NCBI RefSeq assembly: GCF_002407065.1
Contig: NZ_CP023564.1
Coordinates: 1,178,001 to 1,242,000 of the forward strand
DNA: 64,000 bases
DNA from: Brachybacterium ginsengisoli
Lineage (GTDB): Bacteria; Actinomycetota; Actinomycetes; Actinomycetales; Dermabacteraceae
Direction: 5' to 3'
Shown here: in pieces, positions 23,752 through 32,854 of the stretch
Numbering within the stretch: position 1 is the first letter of the stretch
Layout: each line of letters opens with the position of its first letter
Program-made: the position numbers and the translations under genes
The notes under the pieces: model-generated
What the model was told of the DNA's origin: nothing
Seen by the model: only the letters and a program-made list of their open reading frames with translations
The model's database searches: none

Positions 23752-24246
23752 TCAGACGTGCAGCTGCTCCTGGGCCAGGGTCCTGAACCGGCTGCGGTGG
23801 AACACCATCGCCTCGGACTCGGGCGAGCTGTCGATCGAGAGCACCTCGAGCAGCACCAGGTCATGGTCCCCGGCGCGCATCTGGTCGTGGACGCGCACGG
23901 TCATCCATGCCGGGGCGTCCTGCACGATGAGGGCGCCGTGGGGGTCGATCGTCACGTCGATGCCGTCGAAGCGGCGTGCGCGATCCGAGGAGGCGAGCTG
24001 GCGGGTCACGGGCTGCTGCACGCTTCCCAGCACGGTCACCCCGAGATGGCCGTGCTCCTGGAGGAGGGGCCAGGTGCGCGAGCTGTGCTGGACCGCGAGG
24101 GAGACCAAGGGCGGGTCGAGGGAGACGCCGACGGTGAACGTCGAGGCGACCAGGCCGTGACGGACGCCGTCGACCTCTGCCGCCACTAGGACCAGGCCCT
24201 GGGGGAAATGAGAGAACGCCTCGCGGAGCGCAGTGTCGGTCAGCAT
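23752..24246 (-). CDS. Flavin reductase family protein
   Basis: The 164-residue protein has the flavin-reductase-like split-barrel: LREAFSHFPQGLVLVAAEVDG, the FMN-binding block GLVASTFTVGVSLDPPLVSLAVQ (about residues 36-58), LGVTVLGSVQQPVTRQLAS, and GDHDLVLLEVLSIDSS. Such enzymes reduce free FMN or FAD with NAD(P)H and feed two-component monooxygenases. The monooxygenase at 20144 is the natural partner candidate. ATG 24246 is chosen because TACAGT lies 7 nt upstream. It converges on the ABC-F gene. Confidence 0.85.
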   Translation of the reverse strand: MLTDTALREAFSHFPQGLVLVAAEVDGVRHGLVASTFTVGVSLDPPLVSLAVQHSSRTWPLLQEHGHLGVTVLGSVQQPVTRQLASSDRARRFDGIDVTIDPHGALIVQDAPAWMTVRVHDQMRAGDHDLVLLEVLSIDSSPESEAMVFHRSRFRTLAQEQLHV

Positions 24247-24253
24247 GGTTTTC

Positions 24254-24259
24254 ACTGTA
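24254..24259 (-). promoter_or_regulatory. -10 element, leaderless start of flavin reductase gene
   Basis: TACAGT ends 7 nt before ATG 24246. Confidence 0.5.
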
Positions 24260-24380
24260 GGCCGCACGCGGCCACCGATGCACTCCGAGGGACCTTCGCC
24301 GTCACATGGCGTCATCCGCGCCGGTGAGAGGTCCGGGGCAGCGGCGGGAATGACAGGGCGCTCCGAGGCGTTGTCCCCGC

Positions 24381-25304
24381 ATGCGTGCCATGACCTATGA
24401 CCAGTACGGCGATCCCTCCACTCTCCAGCTCACCGAGCGGCCCACGCCGCGGGTGGCACCCGGCGCGGTCCTGATCCGCGTGGAGCGCGCCTCCGTGAAT
24501 CCGGTGGACTGGAAGGCGATGGCCGGCGGCCTCGATCCGCTGATGGATGCGGTCTTCCCCGTCGTCCCGGGCTGGGATGTCGCGGGTGTGGTCGAGGCCG
24601 TCGGGCCCGACACCCCGGAGTTCCGTCCCGGGGACCGGGTCGCCGCCTACGGCCGCAAGGACGTCCTCCAGGGCGGCACCTATGCGGAGCTCGTCGCCCT
24701 GCCCGCCACCTCCGTCTCCGCGATCCCCGACGGCGTGGGCTTCGACGTCGCGGCCGCCCTGCCGCTGGTGGGGCTGACGGCGCTGCGAAGCCTCGAGGCG
24801 CTCGAGCTGACGGCTGAGGACACCCTGCTGCTGCATGCGGCGTCCGGCGGCGTGGGCCACCTCGCCGCGCAGCTCGCCCGTGAGGTGGGCGCGACCGTGA
24901 TCGGCACCGCCTCCCCGCACAACCACGAGGCGCTGCGAGCCCTCGGCGTCACGCCCGTCGCCCACGGCGAGGGCCTGGTCGAGCGGGTGCGCGAGGTCGC
25001 GCCCGACGGGGTGAGCGCGGTCGCGGACTTCGTGGGCGGCGTGCGCGAGGAGACCCTGGCCCTGCTGGCCGAGGGCGGCCGGCACGTCTCGATCGCGGAT
25101 CCGAGCGTCGAGGAGTCCGGTGGGCGCTGGCTGTGGGTGCGGCCCGACGGCGCCCGCCTCGCCGGCCTGCTCGAGAAGGTGGACCGCGGCGTGCTCGACG
25201 TGCAGATCGACCGGACCTTCCCGCTCGCCGAGGCGGGGGCGGCCCTCGAGGCCAGCCGCGACGGCGCGGCGCGGGGGAAGCTGCTCATCGACCCGACGAG
25301 CTGA
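24381..25304 (+). CDS. NADP-dependent medium-chain oxidoreductase (quinone-reductase type)
   Basis: The 307-residue member of the medium-chain dehydrogenase/reductase superfamily lacks the zinc ligands of alcohol dehydrogenases. The GroES-like half includes RVERASVNPVDWKAMAGG and VVPGWDVAGVVEAVGPDTPEFRPGDRVAAYG. The Rossmann half has the nucleotide-binding loop HAASGGVGHLAAQLAREVGATVIGTAS (about residues 154-180). This is the pattern of quinone oxidoreductase/zeta-crystallin-like enzymes that reduce quinones or enones with NADPH. The physiological substrate is unknown. A large palindrome follows the gene. Confidence 0.8.
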   Translation: MRAMTYDQYGDPSTLQLTERPTPRVAPGAVLIRVERASVNPVDWKAMAGGLDPLMDAVFPVVPGWDVAGVVEAVGPDTPEFRPGDRVAAYGRKDVLQGGTYAELVALPATSVSAIPDGVGFDVAAALPLVGLTALRSLEALELTAEDTLLLHAASGGVGHLAAQLAREVGATVIGTASPHNHEALRALGVTPVAHGEGLVERVREVAPDGVSAVADFVGGVREETLALLAEGGRHVSIADPSVEESGGRWLWVRPDGARLAGLLEKVDRGVLDVQIDRTFPLAEAGAALEASRDGAARGKLLIDPTS

Positions 25305-25316
25305 CCCGCCCGGAAA

Positions 25317-25382
25317 GACGTCGACCGGTGCACCGTCGGCGTTCTGAGCACTCAGAACTCCGACAGCGCAACGGTCGACGTC
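25317..25382. terminator. 66-bp nested palindrome between convergent genes
   Basis: The outer arms GACGTCGACCG/CGGTCGACGTC pair perfectly, then TGC/GCA, then GTCGG/CCGAC, then the core GTTCTGAG-CA-CTCAGAAC (25341-25358). The result is one long stem with small bulges. It lies between the oxidoreductase gene and the convergent betA-like gene, so a bidirectional terminator is the simplest reading. It is much longer than the other terminators here and has no T-tract. Confidence 0.6.
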
Positions 25383-25431
25383 GTGGGAGGCGGGTGAGGG
25401 GCGTGGAGAGCCCCTGCGCACCTCGGGCCGG

Positions 25432-27024
25432 TCAGGCGGTGCGGTCGGCCTTGATGAGGTCCGCCGCGCGCTCGCCGATCAGCATCGTGGTGATGTTGGG
25501 GTTCACCGCGACCAGCTGAGGCATCACGGAGCCGTCGACCACGCGCAGACCCGTCACGCCCTTGACCCGCAGCTGCGGATCCAGCGGCGACATGTCGTCG
25601 TCCACCGCGCCCATCCGGCAGGAGCCTGCGGGGTGGTAGACGGTGTTGTGGGTCTTCGCGACGTAGTCGGCGATCTCCTCGTCGCTCTGCACGTCCTCAC
25701 CCGGGAACAGCTCACGGCCGCGGTAGGCGTCCATCCCGGACTGCGTCACGATCTCGCGCGCCTTCCGGATCCCGGCGACGGCGACCCGCATGTCGTGGCC
25801 GTCCTCGTCGGTGAAGTAGCGGGGATCCACCTTCGGCTTGTCCCGGTAGTCGATCGAACGCAGGCGCACGGTGCCGCGCGAGCGGGCGTGGGTGATGTTC
25901 GGCGTGAGCGCGAAGGACTCCGGCGAGGTGGGGTAGCCCTGACGGCGGGTGTGCATGTCGAAGGGCACCGAGCCGTAGTGCATCATCAGGTCCGGCAGGT
26001 CCAGGCCCTCCTCGGTGGGCGTGAAGATCCCGATCTCCCACCACTGCGTGGACTCGCGCGTCATCTTCTGCGTCGACTCCCACGAGATCACGGCCTCGGG
26101 GTGGTCCTGCAGGTTCGAGCCGACGCCGGGGGAGTCGACCCGCACCTCGATGCCCACCTCGCGCAGGTGGTCGGCCGGGCCGATGCCGGAGAGCATCAGC
26201 AGCTTGGGCGAGTCGATCGCCCCGGCGGAGAGGATGACCTCGCGGCGGGCGTGCATGACCGAGGAGCGGTCGAAGGCGTTGTCGATGTACTCCACGCCCG
26301 TGGCCCGCTGGTCCTCGTCGAACAGGACCCGCATGACCTGCAGCCCGGTGAGCACGTGCAGGTTCTCCCGCTCCAGGTTCGGGTGCAGGTAGGACACGGA
26401 GGAGGAGGCGCGGGTGCCGTCGGCCTGACGGTTCACCTGGAACCAGTTCGCGCCGTTGACCACGGTCTCGAAGTCGTTGAACCGCGCCGCGGGGATGCCG
26501 GCCTGCTCGCAGGCCTCCAGCAGGGCGACGCCCACCGGGTCCTCCGGCGGCACGTCCATGAGGTGCACGGGGCCGTCGGTTCCGTGGCCCTCGCCGGTGC
26601 GGTCCCTGTTGGTCTCCAGGCGGGCGATCAGCGGAAGGATCGTCCCGGCGTTCCAGCCCTCGGCCCCGAGCTGCTCCCACAGGTCCATGTCCTCCGCCGG
26701 CGGGTGGAAGGCGATGCACGAGTTGTGGGAGGAGCATCCGCCCAGCACCTTCGCGCGGGCGTGGCGCATGAAGGAGTTGCCGTTCTCCTGCGGCTCGATC
26801 GGGTAGTCCCAGTCCAGGCCGCCCTCGAGCAGCTCGGGCCAGCGCTTGAGCTGCAGCACCTCCTGGTGCTCGAGGTCCGACGGGCCGGCCTCGAGCAGGG
26901 CCACGTCGACCTCGGGGTCCTCGCTGAGCCGCGCGGCGAGAGCCGCGCCGGCGGAGCCTCCGCCGACGATGACGTAGTCGAACTCGGAGACGGGGTTCTC
27001 GGAGGTCAGGGCGTTCTCGGACAT
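25432..27024 (-). CDS. betA: GMC-family choline dehydrogenase
   Basis: The 530-residue flavoprotein of the glucose-methanol-choline family would oxidise choline to betaine aldehyde. FAD-binding signature FDYVIVGGGSAGAALAARLS is at about residues 15-34, with GMC signature 1 around VLGGCSSHNSCIAF (about 94-107) and signature 2 AGAIDSPKLLMLSGIGP (about 266-282). The C-terminal active site NTVYHPAGSCRMGAVDDDM plus NPNITTMLIGERAADLI contains the catalytic His and Asn pair. Choline specificity is inferred mainly from the operon with the BCCT transporter and betaine-aldehyde dehydrogenase. It is the last gene of the operon. Confidence 0.85.
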   Translation of the reverse strand: MSENALTSENPVSEFDYVIVGGGSAGAALAARLSEDPEVDVALLEAGPSDLEHQEVLQLKRWPELLEGGLDWDYPIEPQENGNSFMRHARAKVLGGCSSHNSCIAFHPPAEDMDLWEQLGAEGWNAGTILPLIARLETNRDRTGEGHGTDGPVHLMDVPPEDPVGVALLEACEQAGIPAARFNDFETVVNGANWFQVNRQADGTRASSSVSYLHPNLERENLHVLTGLQVMRVLFDEDQRATGVEYIDNAFDRSSVMHARREVILSAGAIDSPKLLMLSGIGPADHLREVGIEVRVDSPGVGSNLQDHPEAVISWESTQKMTRESTQWWEIGIFTPTEEGLDLPDLMMHYGSVPFDMHTRRQGYPTSPESFALTPNITHARSRGTVRLRSIDYRDKPKVDPRYFTDEDGHDMRVAVAGIRKAREIVTQSGMDAYRGRELFPGEDVQSDEEIADYVAKTHNTVYHPAGSCRMGAVDDDMSPLDPQLRVKGVTGLRVVDGSVMPQLVAVNPNITTMLIGERAADLIKADRTA

Positions 27025-27062
27025 GTCTTCTGCTTCCTCTCGACAGATGGGGGGACGGGGCG

Positions 27063-27092
27063 GCGGGGCAGGGCCGACGGACCCTGCCCCGC
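27063..27092 (-). terminator. Intercistronic hairpin betB-betA
   Basis: The perfect 11-bp stem GCGGGGCAGGG/CCCTGCCCCGC with an 8-nt loop fills the 73-nt gap between the aldehyde dehydrogenase stop and the betA-like start. It would attenuate the last gene or stabilise the upstream message. Confidence 0.6.
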
Positions 27093-27097
27093 GCCGC

Positions 27098-28579
27098 TCA
27101 CTTCTGGGGGAACCAGCCGGTCACGGCCGGCTCGGTGTTCTGGTAGATGTGCTTGGCCTCGGTGTACTCCTCGAGACCGGTGGGGCCCAGCTCGCGCCCG
27201 GTGCCGGACATCTTGAAGCCGCCCCACTCCGCCTGCGGCAGGTAGGGGTGGTAGTCGTTGATCCAGATCGTGCCGTGGCGCAGGCCGCGCGAGACCCGGT
27301 TGGCGGTGCCCGCGTTCGAGGTCCACACGCCGCCGGCCAGGCCGTACTCGGTGTGGTTGGCGATCGCGATCGCCTCCTCCTCGGTCGAGAACGTCTCCAC
27401 CGTGATGACCGGGCCGAAGCCCTCCTCGATCACGGCGGGGTTCTCGGCGGTGCAGCGGTCCAGCACGGTCGGGGCGTAGAAGCAGCCCTTCTCGTGCTCG
27501 GGCCCGCCCCAGTGGCCGCCGGTGCGCAGGCGCGCTCCGGCCGCGACGCCGCGCTCCACGTAGTCGGTGACCTTGTCCCGGTGCTGCTGCGAGATGAGGG
27601 GACCGGTCTCGGCGCTCTCGTCGAAGGGTCCGCCCATGACGATGCCCTCCGCGCGCGCCACCAGGTCGTCGACGAAGCGCTCGGCGATCGTGTCCTGCAC
27701 GATCAGGCGGGTCCCGGCCGAGCAGAGCAGCCCGGAGTCCATGAACCCGGCGTTGAGCGCGTTGTCGAGCGCCGCGTCGTAGTCGGCGTCGGCGAACACC
27801 ACGTTGGGGTTCTTGCCGCCCAGCTCCAGGGCCACCTTCTTGATCCCCTCGGCGGCGGCCGCGGCGATCTTGCGACCGGTGACGAGGCCGCCGGTGAAGG
27901 AGATCAGGTCGATCTCCGGGTGGGAGGACAGCGGCGCGCCGACCACGCCGCCGTCGCCGAGCACGAGGTTCGCCACGCCTGCGGGCACGCCGAGCTTGTC
28001 GAGCACGTCGATGATCAGGATGGTCGTGTGGGGCGTGAGCTCGGCGGGCTTGATGATGAAGGAGTTCCCGGCGGCGAGGGCGGGGGCGATCTTCCACGCG
28101 GCCTGCAGCAGCGGGAAGTTCCAGGGCGTGATCATGCCGCACACACCGATCGGCTCGTGGACCACACGGGAGATCACGCTGTCGTCCCCGGCGTCGATGA
28201 GACGGCCCGGGTTCTGGCCGGCGATCTTCCCGAAGTAGCGGAAGCAGGCGGTGATGTCGTCCATGTCGCCCTCGGCCTCGACCAGGCGCTTGCCGGTGTC
28301 GAGCGCCTCGGCGCGGGCGAACTCGGCCTTGCGCTCCTGGAGCGCGTCGGCGACCTTCAGCAGGAGGTCCCCGCGCTCGGAGGCGGGCCGGTCGGACCAC
28401 ACGCGCGACTCGAAGGACCTCCTCGCCGCGAGGATCGCCCGTTCGACGTCGTCCGCGGTGGCCTCGGAGACCGTGCCGACCTCGCTCTGATCGGCCGGGC
28501 AGGTGACGGTGCGGGTCTCGCCCGAGGACGAGGCCACCCACTCCCCGTCGATGTACAGCGTGGCGATGGTGTCAGTCAT
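27098..28579 (-). CDS. betB: Betaine-aldehyde dehydrogenase
   Basis: The 493-residue NAD(P)+-dependent aldehyde dehydrogenase has GVCGMITPWNFPLLQAAWK (about residues 152-170), the catalytic glutamate in KKVALELGGKNPNVVFADAD (about 256-275), and the nucleophile cysteine in SGLLCSAGTRLIVQD (about 290-304). The C-terminal EEGFGPVITVETFSTEEEAI is typical. In the operon it converts betaine aldehyde from the choline dehydrogenase to glycine betaine. Its start overlaps the end of the transporter gene by 8 bp, so the two are translationally coupled. Confidence 0.9.
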   Translation of the reverse strand: MTDTIATLYIDGEWVASSSGETRTVTCPADQSEVGTVSEATADDVERAILAARRSFESRVWSDRPASERGDLLLKVADALQERKAEFARAEALDTGKRLVEAEGDMDDITACFRYFGKIAGQNPGRLIDAGDDSVISRVVHEPIGVCGMITPWNFPLLQAAWKIAPALAAGNSFIIKPAELTPHTTILIIDVLDKLGVPAGVANLVLGDGGVVGAPLSSHPEIDLISFTGGLVTGRKIAAAAAEGIKKVALELGGKNPNVVFADADYDAALDNALNAGFMDSGLLCSAGTRLIVQDTIAERFVDDLVARAEGIVMGGPFDESAETGPLISQQHRDKVTDYVERGVAAGARLRTGGHWGGPEHEKGCFYAPTVLDRCTAENPAVIEEGFGPVITVETFSTEEEAIAIANHTEYGLAGGVWTSNAGTANRVSRGLRHGTIWINDYHPYLPQAEWGGFKMSGTGRELGPTGLEEYTEAKHIYQNTEPAVTGWFPQK

Positions 28580-30827
28580 GGCGCTCCTTCGTGTCGGGCG
28601 TGAGGGGTGCGGACGGCTCCTCGGGAGCCGCGGCGGAGGCGTCGACCTGGTCGGTGTCGATCCACGTCTCCGGTGCGGTGACCGGGATCGTGCCGGTCGC
28701 CGTGCCGATCTCGGTGCTCATGGTCAGGTACATGATGTGGGCGTCGTAGGAGTCCAGGACATCGGCGATGACCTGCTCCTTCCCGTACCCCATGATGTCC
28801 CGGCCGCGGGAGCCGAGGGTCGAGAAGATCTCGACGCGGTAGTAGGTGTCGCGCACCGCGGCCAGGTTGGCCGCGAAGCTCGGGGTCGAGTAGGCCACCG
28901 GATAGGCCTGGTACTTGAAGTCCTCGGCGTCGGGGAAGGAGACGACCAGGTCCACGAAGGGGATCGAGCTGTCGGGGTGCGCACCGCGGTGGCAGGAGAC
29001 GTCCACGCCGAGCTTCTCCAGCTCGGCGCCGACCTCCTCGACCGCCGGAGCGGCGACGCCCTCGATGAACGCCGTCGCCTGCTCCGCGGTGGCGTAGCTC
29101 ATCCGGTGCTGGAGCCGACGGCGCCACGCTCCGCGTTCGCCGGACTCCGCCTCGCGGACGCGGCTGGTGAGCAGGGCCGGCAGGGCGGCGCGGCGCGACT
29201 CGAGGTTCATGTGCTCGGTGCGCAGCACCTTCCACAGGCTGAACATGACGAGGTAGACCAGCACAGACAGCGGGAGCCCCACCATCACGGTGGCCGCCTG
29301 CAGGGTGTAGACGCCGTCGATGAACAGCATCACCAGGGTCAGCGCGCCGGTGATGACCGCCCACACGATGCGCAGCCAGGGCGGGCCGTCGGAGTCCGTG
29401 GTGGTGGCCTTCGAGGTCATGTTCGCCATGACCAGCGAGCCGGAGTCCGCGGAGGTGACGTAGAAGAACAGACCTGTGAGGAGAGCGAGCGAGACGGTGA
29501 AGATCGAGCCCGGGTACTGCTCGAGCAGGTTGAAGAACCCGGACTCGGGCTGGTTCACGGCGAGGTCGAGGAACTCCGGGTCGTCCCGGAAGCTCAGCGC
29601 GGCGTTGCCGAAGATCGAGACCCACAGCAGGATGAAGGAGAAGGGGATGAGCAGCACGCCCACCACGAACTGGCGCAGGGTGCGGCCGCGGGAGATGCGC
29701 GCCAGGAACAGGCTCACGAAGGGCGCCCAGGCGATCCACCAGGCCCAGAAGAACAGGGTCCAGTCCGCCATCCACTGATCGGCGGGATAGCCGAGCTCCG
29801 CCGCGCCGTCGGTGTACGCGAAGGTGTTCATCATCATCCCGGGGAACCGGGAGAAGAAGTCGCCGATGTTCTGGACCAGGGCGTTGAGCAGATGGGTGGT
29901 CTGGCCGGAGAACAGCACCCACAGCATGAGCACCACGGCCAGCAGCACGTTCAGCTCGGAGAGCCGACGGATGCCCTTGTCGACGCCGGAGACGGTCGAG
30001 AGGATCGTGATGAACACGGCCAGGGCCATCAGGGCGATCTGCACCGCGATCGAGTTCGGGATGCCGAACAGGGCCGAGAGGCCGAAGTTGAGGAAGACGA
30101 CGCCGATGCCGAGCGACACCGAGATGCCGAAGATCGTGCCGATCGTGGCACCGATCTCGGCGGCGTGGCCCACGGCCCCGTGGATCCGTCGGCCGAAGAT
30201 CGGGGCCAGCGCGGAGCGGATCGACAGCGGCAGGTGGTAGCGGTACGCGAACAGGCCGAAGGCCATGCCCATGAGCGCGTACATCGCCCAGCCGGGGATG
30301 CCGTAGTGGAAGATCGTCCAGATCGTCGCCATCCGCGCGGCCTCGTCGGAACCCGCGGGCGCCTCCGGAGGGGTGAGGAGGTTCGTGGCCGGGCCCGAGA
30401 TGCCGAAGAACATCAGGTCCACGCCGATGCCGGCGGCGAACAGCATCGCCGCCCAGGTGAACAGGTTGTACTTCGGCAGCGAGTGGTCCGGGCCCATCTT
30501 CGTCCCGCCCACCTTGGAGAACGCGACGATCAGCACGAACACCACGACGATGGTGGCCGTGAGGACGTAGTACCAGCCGAAGTTCGTGGCCACCCAGGCC
30601 ATCGACCCGAAGATGACGGACTTCGCCGTGCCTGGCCAGATGGCGGCGAACAGCACGAAGGCGACGATGATCACCGAGGTGCCGACGAACACGGGCCAGT
30701 TCACGGGGGAGTGGCCGCGCTCCGGTGACGTGCCCGGATCCGTGGTGGTTCCGCCGTCCCCTCCGCCGGGGTCCCGTCTGATCTCGGGGGAATCTGCAGG
30801 GCGAGGGATCTCGGCGGCCTCTGCCAT
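28572..30827 (-). CDS. betT: BCCT-family choline/betaine transporter
   Basis: The 751-residue transporter of the betaine/choline/carnitine family has a disordered acidic N-terminus (about 40 residues), 12 membrane segments, and the BCCT signature WTLFFWAWWIAWAPFVSLFLARISRG at about residues 362-387. A long C-terminal cytoplasmic domain (from about 545) carries the TYYRVEIFSTLGSRGRDIMGYGKEQVI block seen in BetT-type proteins. The GIGVDLMFFGISGP stretch matches BetT-like proton-coupled choline carriers rather than Na+-coupled BetP. The C-terminal domain probably senses osmotic state. ATG 30827 has GAAAGGA at good distance; the GTG at 30830 is the alternative. Confidence 0.88.
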   Translation of the reverse strand: MAEAAEIPRPADSPEIRRDPGGGDGGTTTDPGTSPERGHSPVNWPVFVGTSVIIVAFVLFAAIWPGTAKSVIFGSMAWVATNFGWYYVLTATIVVVFVLIVAFSKVGGTKMGPDHSLPKYNLFTWAAMLFAAGIGVDLMFFGISGPATNLLTPPEAPAGSDEAARMATIWTIFHYGIPGWAMYALMGMAFGLFAYRYHLPLSIRSALAPIFGRRIHGAVGHAAEIGATIGTIFGISVSLGIGVVFLNFGLSALFGIPNSIAVQIALMALAVFITILSTVSGVDKGIRRLSELNVLLAVVLMLWVLFSGQTTHLLNALVQNIGDFFSRFPGMMMNTFAYTDGAAELGYPADQWMADWTLFFWAWWIAWAPFVSLFLARISRGRTLRQFVVGVLLIPFSFILLWVSIFGNAALSFRDDPEFLDLAVNQPESGFFNLLEQYPGSIFTVSLALLTGLFFYVTSADSGSLVMANMTSKATTTDSDGPPWLRIVWAVITGALTLVMLFIDGVYTLQAATVMVGLPLSVLVYLVMFSLWKVLRTEHMNLESRRAALPALLTSRVREAESGERGAWRRRLQHRMSYATAEQATAFIEGVAAPAVEEVGAELEKLGVDVSCHRGAHPDSSIPFVDLVVSFPDAEDFKYQAYPVAYSTPSFAANLAAVRDTYYRVEIFSTLGSRGRDIMGYGKEQVIADVLDSYDAHIMYLTMSTEIGTATGTIPVTAPETWIDTDQVDASAAAPEEPSAPLTPDTKERHD

Positions 30828-31179
30828 CACGGTCCTTTCGATCGACTACGGGCACACGTCGCCTGGGACGCGCGGAGCTGAGCCGGGGAGCGGCGCTGCT
30901 CCCGACCGGGCACGGTCGCGCAGGTCGCAGGCGGTCATCGACACTATGGTCGCGAGCGACGGCGTGCCACCCACGCGGCGGAAGAGGTGACCCAGCAGGC
31001 ATCGCGGGCCCCGGGAACGAGGTGCGTCACCGGCCGCAACGGGCCCAGTGTGTCCCGAGTCACGGCGAGGTGTCCAGGGGCGAGGGGCCGGAGTCGAGCA
31101 CCGTCCGCCGTCGCGCCGGCAGATCGCGACCAGTCAACGTCCCCCGTCCTGCTGTCCTGCCGTCCTGCCGGAGGGACGC
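30828..31179. other. Intergenic region upstream of betT
   Basis: This 352-bp stretch holds no gene I can support; frames crossing it have no coding character. It must contain the betT promoter; a weak -10-like CATAGT lies on the minus strand at 30943-30948. No BetI-type regulator gene or clear palindromic operator is visible. Three imperfect 8-bp tandem units (GTCCTGC plus one base, 31146-31169) lie just downstream of the DHA2 exporter stop. Confidence 0.5.
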
Positions 31180-32625
31180 TCAGCGGGCGTCGTCCGGAGC
31201 CAGCTCCCGCGGTCGCGAGCCGCGCAGGAAGCACGCGCCCACCAGACCCAGCGCGGCGATGCCACCCGCCACCCAGAACGCGACGTTCACGCCGTGGATC
31301 GCACCGGAGAGGCCGTACACCTCGGGATCGCGCGCCGTCGCGGTCATCACCGTGACGAGCACTCCGGTGCCCACGGAGGCGGCCACCTGGCGCAGCGTGT
31401 TGTTGACCGCGGCGCCGTGGGGGATCATCCGCGGCGGCAGCTGGTTCAGCGCCGCCGTGGTCACCGGCATGATCACCATCGCCGTGCCGAGCATCCGCAC
31501 CGCGTTCACGATCGCGATGTAGGCGAAGCTCGTCTCCGTGCTGAGCAGCCCCAGCAGCACGCTGGTCACGGCCAGCAGGGCGAAGCCGGTGATCGCGAGC
31601 GCCGAGGCGCCGAAGCGGTCGAAGATCCGACCGGTCACGGGGGACATCAGGCCCATGATCAGCGCGCCCGGCAGCAGGACCAGCCCGGACTCCATGGCGG
31701 TGAAGTCGCTCATGTTCTGCATGTACAGCGGGATCATCAGCATCCCGCCGATCATCGCCATGAACACCAGCATGCCCAGCGCCGTGCCGAGGGTGAACAT
31801 GGGGTTCGTCAGCACCCGCAGCTCGAGCAGCGGCTCCTCCAGGCGCAGCTGGCGGCGGGTGAACCACGCCAGGGTCAGCACGCCCACGATCAGCGGGACG
31901 AGCACCTGGGCGCTGGTCCAGCCGGCGTTGCCCGCGTTGCTGAAGCCGAACAGGAGGCCGCCGAAGGCGAAGGTGGAGAGGATCAGCGAGAGCACGTCCA
32001 GACGCGGATTCGTCTGCTCGGTGACGTTCTTCAGCGTGAAGTGGGCGAAGACCAGGGCGCCGAGCGCGATCGGCAGCATCATCACGAAGAGGATCCGCCA
32101 CGACCAGTGGTCGACGATGAACCCGGACAGGGTGGGCCCGATCGCGGGGGCGAACGAGATCACCAGTCCGAACGTGCCCATGGCGGTGCCGCGGCGGTGG
32201 ATCGGGAAGATCGCGAACAGGATCGTCTGCATCAGCGGCATGATCATGCCGCCGCTGGCGGCCTGCACCACGCGGCCCAGCAGCAGCACCGGGTAGGACG
32301 GGGCGATCGCGCAGATGACCGTGCCGAGGGCGAAGATGCCCATCGCGGCGAAGAACATCGTGCGGGTGGTGAACTTCTGGATCAGGAAGGCCGTCGCGGG
32401 GATCATGATGCCGTTGACCAGCATGAACAGCGTGGTCACCCACTGCGCGGTGTTCGCGGTGATCCCGAAGTCCGCCATGAACGCGGGCAGCGCCGTGTTG
32501 AGCAGGGTCTGGTTCAGGATGATCACGAAGGCGCCGGCGAGCAGCACCGCCATCACCAGATTCGGGTTGGCGATCGGCGCTGCGGGCTCCGTGCCGTCCG
32601 CGGACCTCTCATGCGTCCGCGCCAT
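31180..32625 (-). CDS. DHA2-family MFS drug:H+ exporter
   Basis: The 481-residue major-facilitator protein has about 14 membrane segments. Motif D1 (LNQTLLNTALPAFMADFGI) in segment 1 and the antiporter motif C in segment 5 (VISFAPAIGPTLSGFIVDHWSWRILF, about residues 153-178) place it in the DHA2/EmrB group of multidrug exporters. RVVQAASGGMIMPLMQTILF is segment 4. The start at 32625 is supported by CAGGAGG at about 9 nt; a longer frame up to 33075 overlaps the divergent gene and is not coding-like. No TetR or MarR regulator is adjacent. Substrates are unknown. Confidence 0.88.
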   Translation of the reverse strand: MARTHERSADGTEPAAPIANPNLVMAVLLAGAFVIILNQTLLNTALPAFMADFGITANTAQWVTTLFMLVNGIMIPATAFLIQKFTTRTMFFAAMGIFALGTVICAIAPSYPVLLLGRVVQAASGGMIMPLMQTILFAIFPIHRRGTAMGTFGLVISFAPAIGPTLSGFIVDHWSWRILFVMMLPIALGALVFAHFTLKNVTEQTNPRLDVLSLILSTFAFGGLLFGFSNAGNAGWTSAQVLVPLIVGVLTLAWFTRRQLRLEEPLLELRVLTNPMFTLGTALGMLVFMAMIGGMLMIPLYMQNMSDFTAMESGLVLLPGALIMGLMSPVTGRIFDRFGASALAITGFALLAVTSVLLGLLSTETSFAYIAIVNAVRMLGTAMVIMPVTTAALNQLPPRMIPHGAAVNNTLRQVAASVGTGVLVTVMTATARDPEVYGLSGAIHGVNVAFWVAGGIAALGLVGACFLRGSRPRELAPDDAR

Positions 32626-32854
32626 GGCGGGAACCTCCTGCGTCCAAGTTGCTGACGGGTGGTGTTCCCGCTCGTCCTGCGGGCGTGCCCGCTGTTCGAG
32701 GTTAGGTGGGATCTTGCAGTGAGTGCAAGACGAGAGCGGGGTGGGACACACCCGAGCGCCCCCGGATCCGGCTCTGGACGCGGTGCCCCGGGAGTGCTTG
32801 GCTGGAGCCCTCCGCACCGGCGCTCGCCGGGGCACCCGCCCGAGGAGGGCCGTG

